From the NCBI RefSeq assembly GCF_028736035.1, contig NZ_CP117866.1:8535001-8599000 (forward strand): 64,000 bases of DNA, given 5' to 3'. Of the stretch, positions 54,241 through 64,000 are shown in pieces. The stretch comes from Streptomyces sp. T12 (lineage in GTDB: Bacteria > Actinomycetota > Actinomycetes > Streptomycetales > Streptomycetaceae). Under the pieces are notes generated by a model. That model saw only the letters and a list, made by a program, of their open reading frames with translations. It searched no databases and was not told the origin of the DNA. Position 1 is the first letter of the stretch. The number at the start of each line of letters is the position of its first letter. A program made the translations under genes and the position numbers.

Positions 54241-54272
54241 GCGGCCGGTCGGCATGAGCGCCGACCGGCCGC
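54241..54272 (-). terminator. perfect hairpin after beta-galactosidase
   Basis: Thirteen-base arms GCGGCCGGTCGGC / GCCGACCGGCCGC with a 6-base loop; likely ends the GH2 transcript before the exporter genes. Confidence 0.7.
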
Positions 54273-54277
54273 GGGTG

Positions 54278-54302
54278 GACTTTCCGACACTGTCGGAAAG
54301 TC
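54278..54302. promoter_or_regulatory. 25-base palindrome upstream of exporter
   Basis: GACTTTCCGACA-C-TGTCGGAAAGTC, perfect 12-base arms around one base, followed by repeated TCAATCG (54304-54321). Too compact for an ordinary terminator; possibly the operator of the exporter genes. Confidence 0.55.
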
Positions 54303-54332
54303 GATCAATCGGTCAATCGATTTACAGGTTTC

Positions 54333-57230
<2,898 letters not shown>

Positions 57231-58127
57231 TCAGCCCTTGATGCCGGTCTGTGCGATCCCCTGCACCAGCCAGCGCTGGAGGAAGAGGAACACGAACACC
57301 AGGGGCAGGATGGAAACGGCCGTGGCCATGAAGATCAGATGGAAGACGACGGTCTGGTTGGTCATGTAGCTGGAGAGCGCGACCTGGACGGTCCACGAGC
57401 TCGGGTCCTGCCCGATGACCAGCGGCCACAGGAAGGCGTTCCAGCCCGCGATGAAGGTGATGGTCGCCATCGCCGCGAAGAAGTTCAGCGAGTTGGGTAC
57501 GACGACACGCCAGTACGCGCCCCAGTAGCCCAGGCCGTCCATGCGTGCCGCCTCCTCCAGTTCCTTGGGGAACCCCAGGAAGTACTGCCGAAAGAGGAAG
57601 CAGGTGAAACCACTGAACAGGCCGGGGATGATGAGGCCCCGGTAGGTGTCCACCCAGCCGAGCGAGGAGACCAGCACGAAGCTCGGCACGAAGGTGACCG
57701 CGGTCGGGACCATCAGGGTGCCCAGGACGGCGTAGAACACCTTGTTGGCGTGCTTGTACGGGATGCGGGCCAGGCCGTAGCCCGCGAGGGAGCACACCAG
57801 CAGGACGCCGACGGTGTGCAGGGTGGCCACGACCGCCGAGTTCCACAGGGACTGGGCGAAGGGGACCGTCTCGTCGGAGAAGAGCTCGCTGATGTTGCCC
57901 CACTGGATGTCCGTGGGGAAGAACTTCCAGTTCTCTCCGGTGATCTCGGCGTCGGTGGAGAGGGCGTTGCGGACGAGGATGTAGAAGGGGATCAGGAAGA
58001 GGAAGGCGGCGACCCCTGTGGCGATGTAGAGGCCGGTGGAGCTCATCACGCCGCCACCGCGCTTGACCCGGCTGGGTGTGTCCGACTTCGGTGCGGACTT
58101 GCGCACCTTGGGCATGGTGGTGGTCAC
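57231..58127 (-). CDS. ABC sugar importer permease (MalG-type)
   Basis: 298 residues from GTG at 58127, which overlaps the previous stop (GTGA). About six membrane segments and EAA motif EAARMDGLGYWGAYW. The start is supported by a purine-rich GGGGGACGAG in the end of the preceding gene. Delivers sugar for the GH2 enzyme 27 bases downstream. Confidence 0.92.
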   Translation of the reverse strand: MTTTMPKVRKSAPKSDTPSRVKRGGGVMSSTGLYIATGVAAFLFLIPFYILVRNALSTDAEITGENWKFFPTDIQWGNISELFSDETVPFAQSLWNSAVVATLHTVGVLLVCSLAGYGLARIPYKHANKVFYAVLGTLMVPTAVTFVPSFVLVSSLGWVDTYRGLIIPGLFSGFTCFLFRQYFLGFPKELEEAARMDGLGYWGAYWRVVVPNSLNFFAAMATITFIAGWNAFLWPLVIGQDPSSWTVQVALSSYMTNQTVVFHLIFMATAVSILPLVFVFLFLQRWLVQGIAQTGIKG

Positions 58128-59089
58128 TTGGACTCGTCCCCCCTTCCGAAGCCCATGATCTTGCCCTGGAGCAGGGTCACGGCACAGATCAGCACGGTCA
58201 GGATCAGCGCGCCTGCGCTGCCGGCGCCGTAGTCCTGGCTCTCGCCCAGGGCCTTGTAGTACAGCTCGACGAGGGGCGGGCGGCCCCAGGTGGTCTTCGA
58301 CAGCAGGTTGAAGAACTCGTCGAAGGCCTGGTAGGCGGCGACGAGCAGCAGCAGGATCACCGCGGTGGACGTGGCGCGCAGCTGGGGCAGGGTGATGTAC
58401 CGGAAGGTCTGCCAGCCCGACTTGGCGCCGTCGATGGCGGCGGCCTCGTACAGCTCGTCCGGGATGTTCTGCAGGGCGGCGATGAACAGGATCATGTAGA
58501 AGCCGGACTGCAGCCACAGCCGGGCGGTCACGATGACCAGCCAGTACCAGGGCGGGTTGGGGTCGATCAGCCAGGCGATGTTCTCGATCCCGAACCAGCC
58601 GAGGACCGTGTTCATCAGACCGAAGCGGACCCCGCTGAAGATGGACATCTTCCAGATGAGGGCCGCGGCGACATAGCTGACCGCGGTCGGCAGGAAGAAG
58701 ACCGAGCGGAAGAACGCCCGCATGAAGCGCATCCGGTTCACCAGCAGGGCCAGACCCAGTGAGAGCGCCCAGGTGGTGGGCACGATGAACGCGGCGAAGA
58801 CGGTGAAGGTGCCGAGCGAGCCGACGAAGTCGTCGTTCGTCAGCATGTACTTGTAGTTGTCGAACCCGACGAACTTGTCCGGCGTGACGGTGAAGCGGGC
58901 CTCGAAGAAGCTCAGCCACAGGCTCCAGAGGATCGGCGCGTAGACGAAGATCGCCAGACCGATCAGGAACGGCCCGGTGAAGAGCCAGAAGGTGAAGGTG
59001 GGGCTGGACCGCAGACCCCGCCGCGGCTTGGCCGAGGAGGCCTTCGCCGTGGCGGAGCTCGCGAGGTCGAGCTTGGTGGTCGTCGACAT
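58124..59089 (-). CDS. ABC sugar importer permease (MalF-type)
   Basis: 321 residues; six membrane segments and EAA motif EAAAIDGAKSGWQTF. ATG at 59089 leaves a 35-residue hydrophilic N-terminus; the longer in-frame reading overlaps the binding-protein gene and is rejected. Start is 20 bases after the binding-protein stop. Confidence 0.92.
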   Translation of the reverse strand: MSTTTKLDLASSATAKASSAKPRRGLRSSPTFTFWLFTGPFLIGLAIFVYAPILWSLWLSFFEARFTVTPDKFVGFDNYKYMLTNDDFVGSLGTFTVFAAFIVPTTWALSLGLALLVNRMRFMRAFFRSVFFLPTAVSYVAAALIWKMSIFSGVRFGLMNTVLGWFGIENIAWLIDPNPPWYWLVIVTARLWLQSGFYMILFIAALQNIPDELYEAAAIDGAKSGWQTFRYITLPQLRATSTAVILLLLVAAYQAFDEFFNLLSKTTWGRPPLVELYYKALGESQDYGAGSAGALILTVLICAVTLLQGKIMGFGRGDESK

Positions 59090-59109
59090 GTCGTGGTCCG
59101 TCCCGCGGC

Positions 59110-60375
59110 CTATCCGAACAGCTTCTTGAGCTCGCGGTTGACGGCCGCGTCGCACCTGTCGAGAGCCTTCTCCGGGTCCATGTTCTTGCGCACGCAGTTG
59201 GCGAAGACGTCCTCGAAGGCGGTGCGCATGGCCTGGGTCCAGCCGATGTTGTCGAAGTGCCCGAACTCGTTGAAGAGCTTGACGCCCTCAGCGGCGTTGC
59301 CCGACTTGAGCTTGGTGGCGGACTCGGCGAGCGAGGTGCGCGGCGGGATGTGGAAGCCGTAGGAGGTGGCCCAGTCCTCCTGGTACTCCTTCTGGTCGAT
59401 CCACAGCCACTTGACGTACTCCTTGGCCGCGTCGACGTTCTTGCCCTTGGCGTTGACGAACATCGACCAGCCGCCGTTGTAGACCGACGCCTTTCCGGAG
59501 TCCGTGACCTTCGGGAAGGGGAAGACCCCCCAGTCGTCGCCGAGCGCGTCCTGGATCGCCGGCATCGCCCACATACCGCAGAACTGGATGGCGCACAGGC
59601 CCTGGTTGAACGAGGAGGGGTCCCACGACTCGGTCGGGGCGCCGAGGAGAAGGTCGCCGCTGGTGAACAGCGTGCGCATCTTCTTCAGGCCCTCGACGAC
59701 GCCGTCCGTGTGATAGGCGATCTGGTTCTTCTCGTCGAGGTGCTGGGCGCCGGCCGACCAGATCAACGTGTCGTTGACGCTGTGCAGGTCGTTGCCCATG
59801 TACAGGCCCTTGACCTTGCTGGTGGTGAGCTTGGCGGCGGCCTCCATCAGCTCGTCGAGCGTGGTCGGCACCTCGACCTTGGCCTTCTCCAGCATCGACT
59901 TGCGGTAGAAGAAGAACTGCGGGTCGTCGATCATCCGGACGCCGTATATCTTCCCGTCGACCGTGTGCGACTTGATGTCGGCCGGATTGAAGTCGTCCTT
60001 GACCGGCTCGATGATGTCGGTCAGATCCGCCACCTGGCCGCTCTTGACCATCTGGATCTGCGGGTGGAACTCGAAGAGATCCGGCGCGTTGTCGGTGAGC
60101 AGGGCCGAGAAGAGCTTGCTCTCGAAGTCCGAGCTGGTGATCCACTGCGTGGTCACGTTGGCGTCCTTGTACGCCTTCGCGTACCGCTTGATGGCCTGCT
60201 CGGTGCCCGCCTCGCCGTACGCGTGGAACATCTGCACGAGGTTCGTGCCCGAACCGGACCCGCCACCGCGGCCGTTGTTGCCGCCACACGCGGCCAGTCC
60301 GCCGGCGGCGGCCAGACCCAGCGCGGCCCGCAGTGCGGTGCGGCGGTCGAAGTTCCTGTTGCTCAATGCCGACAT
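59110..60375 (-). CDS. Tat-exported sugar-binding lipoprotein
   Basis: 421-residue solute-binding protein. Twin arginines at 11-12 (FDRRTALRA) and lipobox GLAAC with Cys30 mark a Tat lipoprotein. It starts the operon 60375-54333. A palindrome and a motif shared with the ROK gene's promoter lie upstream. Ligand likely a beta-galactoside, inferred from the GH2 gene. Confidence 0.92.
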   Translation of the reverse strand: MSALSNRNFDRRTALRAALGLAAAGGLAACGGNNGRGGGSGSGTNLVQMFHAYGEAGTEQAIKRYAKAYKDANVTTQWITSSDFESKLFSALLTDNAPDLFEFHPQIQMVKSGQVADLTDIIEPVKDDFNPADIKSHTVDGKIYGVRMIDDPQFFFYRKSMLEKAKVEVPTTLDELMEAAAKLTTSKVKGLYMGNDLHSVNDTLIWSAGAQHLDEKNQIAYHTDGVVEGLKKMRTLFTSGDLLLGAPTESWDPSSFNQGLCAIQFCGMWAMPAIQDALGDDWGVFPFPKVTDSGKASVYNGGWSMFVNAKGKNVDAAKEYVKWLWIDQKEYQEDWATSYGFHIPPRTSLAESATKLKSGNAAEGVKLFNEFGHFDNIGWTQAMRTAFEDVFANCVRKNMDPEKALDRCDAAVNRELKKLFG

Positions 60376-60495
60376 GCTGACGTCCTTGTCTCGAGTACGG
60401 CTTGCGGCTCTGCGCCCGTGCCTGTGGCTGGAGCGGCTCAGCGCCAGTTGGCTCAAATGGGGTTGCGGTGCGGGACGTTAACCTTCGACTAAGGC

Positions 60496-60544
60496 TTCGG
60501 CAAGGGGTTGGACGAAGTCTGCACGAAGCGTTGTGCAACGTTCG
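60496..60544. promoter_or_regulatory. candidate ROK-regulated promoter region
   Basis: Contains TTCGGCAAGGGGTTGGACGAAGTC (60496 on, spelled in part: TTCGGCAAGGGGTT ... ACGAAGTC), similar to a motif at 62042-62076, and the near-perfect 21-base palindrome CGAAGCGTT-GTG-CAACGTTCG (60524-60544). It lies 120-170 bases upstream of the binding-protein gene. Confidence 0.55.
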
Positions 60545-60623
60545 GAATACCGGACGTGAGGGGATTGCGGGGCGCCGCACCAGCGACCGGCAACTCCCTT
60601 TCAGGAAGGGGGAATCACGTCCG

Positions 60624-61883
60624 TCATGAAGGCGGTGCGGTACGGCTCCTCACAGGTGTGATGCGTTTCGCGGCAGGCTGCGTCCTCTTCTGCGGGGCCG
60701 ACTGCAGCGCACCCTCGAGTGCGAACGTCGCCGCGCCCAGGCACACCGGGTCGGTGGGGATGGGGGAGAGGACGATCTCGGTGGCGGCCAGGGGCCGCCG
60801 CAGCGCGTGCCGGGCCACGGCCTCGCGCACCTCGTGCAGCAGCGGCTCGCCCAGGGTGGCGGCGACCCAGCTGCTGAGCACGACGACTTCGGGGTTGAAC
60901 AGGTTCACCAGGTCGGCGATCCCGGCGCCCAGATAGCGGGCGGTGTCCCGGACCACCTTGAGCGCCACCGGATCGTGCGCGGCGACCCCACGGGCGAGCG
61001 CGTCGATCGTGGCCGTCTGGTCCTCGGGGTGGAGCAGCGCGCTGTCGGCGGCCAGCTCCCGCAGGTTCACCATGATCCCGGGTGCGCCGACATAGGTCTC
61101 CACGCAGCCGTGGTTGCCGCAGTGGCACAGCCGTCCGTCCAGCACGAGCGTCGTGTGGCCCCACTCGCCGGCGCTGTTGCTCACGCCCCGGTGCAGCCCG
61201 CCGCCGAGCACGAGCCCGGCGCCCACCCCGGTCCCGAGGTTGACCACCACGGCGTCCCCGCTGCCGCGCGCGGCACCGAACCACAGCTCGGCCACCGCGC
61301 AGGCGCGCAACGGGTTGTCCATGTAGAGGGGGTAGGCGATCTGCTCGGAGAGCAGGTCGAGCAGGGGCACGCCGTGCCAGTCCCAGTTGGGCGCGTACTC
61401 GGAGACGCCGGTGTCCCGGTCCACCTGCCCCGGCACGCTCACCCCGACGCCGAGCACCCGCGCGCCCTCCACGCCGGCCTGCGCGACCACCGAGCCGACG
61501 GCCGCGGCGACATGGCCGACGACCTGCTCGGGGCGGCTCTCGCCGGGGCGCATGTCCTCGTCGGCGCGGGCCAGGACGTCCAGCGCGAGATCGAAGAGCT
61601 CGACCCGGACGTACGTCTCGGCGATGTCGACGCCGATCAGGGCGCCGCCGGAGGCGTTGACGGCGACGAGCCCGCGGGGGCGGCCGCCGGCCGAGTCCTC
61701 GAACCCGACCTCCGTGATCATCCGCAGGTCGAGCAGCTCGCCCACGAGGGTGGCGACCGTGGCGAGGCTGAGCCCGGTGGCGGCCGCCAGCTCCTGCCGT
61801 GAGGTGGGCGACGCGGCGATGATCTGGCGCAGCACCTCATAGCGGTTCGCGGTGCGGATGTCGCGTGATGTGCCGCGCTTCAT
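60624..61883 (-). CDS. ROK-family transcriptional repressor
   Basis: 419 residues: N-terminal winged helix (SRQELAAATGLSLATVATLV, about 28-47) and a ROK sugar-binding domain with NLGTGVGAGLVLGG and the zinc motif CHCGNHGCVE. ROK repressors sense free sugars. ATG at 61883 is chosen; the region beyond looks non-coding. It stands upstream of and codirectional with the galactoside operon. Confidence 0.92.
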   Translation of the reverse strand: MKRGTSRDIRTANRYEVLRQIIAASPTSRQELAAATGLSLATVATLVGELLDLRMITEVGFEDSAGGRPRGLVAVNASGGALIGVDIAETYVRVELFDLALDVLARADEDMRPGESRPEQVVGHVAAAVGSVVAQAGVEGARVLGVGVSVPGQVDRDTGVSEYAPNWDWHGVPLLDLLSEQIAYPLYMDNPLRACAVAELWFGAARGSGDAVVVNLGTGVGAGLVLGGGLHRGVSNSAGEWGHTTLVLDGRLCHCGNHGCVETYVGAPGIMVNLRELAADSALLHPEDQTATIDALARGVAAHDPVALKVVRDTARYLGAGIADLVNLFNPEVVVLSSWVAATLGEPLLHEVREAVARHALRRPLAATEIVLSPIPTDPVCLGAATFALEGALQSAPQKRTQPAAKRITPVRSRTAPPS

Positions 61884-61932
61884 CGAACTCCCCTCGCTGA
61901 CAAGCACCGTTGCTGTCGGTTCGGCCGGGGGT

Positions 61933-61950
61933 CCGGGGGTTGTCCCCCGG
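61933..61950 (-). terminator. short hairpin between aldO and ROK genes
   Basis: CCGGGGG-TTGT-CCCCCGG, 7-base arms; possible end of the alditol oxidase transcript. Confidence 0.35.
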
Positions 61951-62041
61951 GAAAACACAGCACCGGGCGTGCCCCGTCCCTTCGCTCATGCCGGGTCGTC
62001 GTCGGCACCGGCGCGGCGCAAGGCTATGACGTGCGTCGGCT

Positions 62042-62076
62042 TTCGACAAGGGGTTAGGAAAGGGGGTTTACGAAGT
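62042..62076. promoter_or_regulatory. motif shared with galactoside operon promoter
   Basis: TTCGACAAGGGGTTAGG ... TACGAAGTC resembles 60496-60519 apart from a short insertion; likely a common binding site for the ROK protein. Confidence 0.5.
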
Positions 62077-62086
62077 CCACCCGGTG

Positions 62087-63352
<1,266 letters not shown>

Positions 63353-63372
63353 TCAAGGTGAGTGCGTGTGCG

Positions 63373-63416
63373 TTGACCCTCTCATTCGCGGGTGCCTACG
63401 GTAGAGACCGTTTTCT
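63373..63416 (+). promoter_or_regulatory. promoter plus LacI-type operator, dehydrogenase paralogue
   Basis: -35 TTGACC (63373-63378), 18-base spacer, -10 TACGGT (63397-63402), operator AGAGACCGTTTTCT (63403-63416). Same design as 6762-6804. Confidence 0.75.
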
Positions 63417-63448
63417 CCCACCAACTCACCGAGCCGGAGGCCACGTCC

Positions 63449-64000
63449 TTGACCCAGCGGCCGTACGCCATGTTCGCCATGTCCGCCGAGAACGTGCCGC
63501 AGGTCTTCCCGCCTCAGGTGCTGGCGCGGCTGCGGGAGTCGGTGGACATCGATCCGGCCCTGGTGGCCGAGGACTGCGAGCACTTCACGGACCCGCGCTT
63601 CAAGGACGCGCTCGCCCGCACCGAGATCCTCGTCACCGGCTGGGGCTGCCCCCGCCTCGACGCGGCCGTACTCGACGCCGCACCGAAGCTGCGCGCGGTG
63701 CTGCACTCGGCCGGCTCGGTCAAGGGCCTCGCCACGCCCGAGCTGTGGCGGCGCGGTATCGCGGTGAGCTCGGCGGCGGTGGCGAACGCCGTGCCGGTCG
63801 CCGAATACACGCTGGCCATGATCCTGCTCGCCGGGAAGGACCTCTTCGCCGCCCGCGACCGCCTGCGCACCGAACGCGCCTTCCCCGGCTGGGGGCTCGT
63901 CCCCGGCATCGGCAACCACGGCCGCCGGGTCGGCGTCATCGGGGCGTCACGCATCGGCCGCAAGGTGATCGAGCTGCTGCGCCCCTTCGACCTGGCCCTC
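63449..64000 (+). CDS. D-2-hydroxyacid dehydrogenase, C-terminus cut by window end
   Basis: First 184 residues of a paralogue of 5715-6728. Shared blocks include TGWGCPRLDA, APKLRAVLH, AEYTLAMILLAGKD and the Rossmann start VGVIGASRIGRK. The TTG at 63449 is chosen because GGAGG lies about 8 bases upstream and it aligns with the paralogue's N-terminus. Catalytic Arg/His lie beyond the window. NAD-dependent reduction or oxidation of a 2-hydroxyacid is expected. Confidence 0.85.
   Translation, partial: MTQRPYAMFAMSAENVPQVFPPQVLARLRESVDIDPALVAEDCEHFTDPRFKDALARTEILVTGWGCPRLDAAVLDAAPKLRAVLHSAGSVKGLATPELWRRGIAVSSAAVANAVPVAEYTLAMILLAGKDLFAARDRLRTERAFPGWGLVPGIGNHGRRVGVIGASRIGRKVIELLRPFDLAL

Overview
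The window is high-GC actinobacterial chromosome, almost certainly Streptomyces. Coding regions are GC-rich in the third position, GTG and TTG starts are common, twin-arginine (Tat) lipoproteins and secreted enzymes abound, regulators are LacI, ROK and TetR types, and 62087-63340 closely resembles the alditol oxidase AldO of S. coelicolor. Most of the window is a carbohydrate-degradation locus whose enzyme set points to pectin side chains (rhamnogalacturonan I) and arabinogalactan.

Layout. 1-5525 (minus): a CUT1 ABC sugar importer with a GH43 enzyme (cut by the window edge) and its LacI regulator. 5715-6728: a 2-hydroxyacid dehydrogenase. 7282-17032 (plus): a second importer followed by three secreted Tat-type enzymes, a GH28-like beta-helix protein and two alginate-lyase-family proteins. 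17157-21619: a carboxylesterase overlapping tail to tail with a GH127 beta-L-arabinofuranosidase, then a second LacI regulator. 21777-24084: two GNAT acetyltransferases and a homocysteine S-methyltransferase. 24.1-28.5 kb: a decay zone with two transposase remnants, an inverted repeat, a broken secreted-protein gene, broken IMPase-like and phosphotransferase genes, and one intact membrane protein. 28.5-31.3 kb: a beta-strand-repeat surface protein and a small secreted protein. 31.5-38.8 kb: GH43, GH43_24-like exo-galactanase with ricin domain, PL4 rhamnogalacturonan lyase, CE12 acetylesterase and a DUF2264 protein. 38.8-51.5 kb: mixed genes (DUF7691, DinB-like, PEP-mutase-like, trypsin-like protease, TetR, aminoglycoside-phosphotransferase-like, a jacalin-type lectin fused to a phosphatase domain, a PHP protein, a delta-60/DUF11/RTX protein). 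51.6-54.2 kb: an ABC exporter. 54.3-61.9 kb: GH2 beta-galactosidase, a third CUT1 importer and a ROK repressor. 62.1-64 kb: alditol oxidase and, divergently, a paralogue of the 5715-6728 dehydrogenase, cut by the window end.

How it works together (inference). Secreted lyases, esterases and glycosidases shorten and debranch pectin and arabinogalactan; three importers without their own ATPase take up the products; intracellular GH43, GH127, GH2 and DUF2264 enzymes finish the work; dehydrogenases and alditol oxidase handle released acids or polyols. A recurring LacI-type operator (core AACCGNTT or AAGCGCTT) lies upstream of most of these genes, in four cases beside a recognisable -35/-10 pair, so the locus looks like one or two nested regulons.
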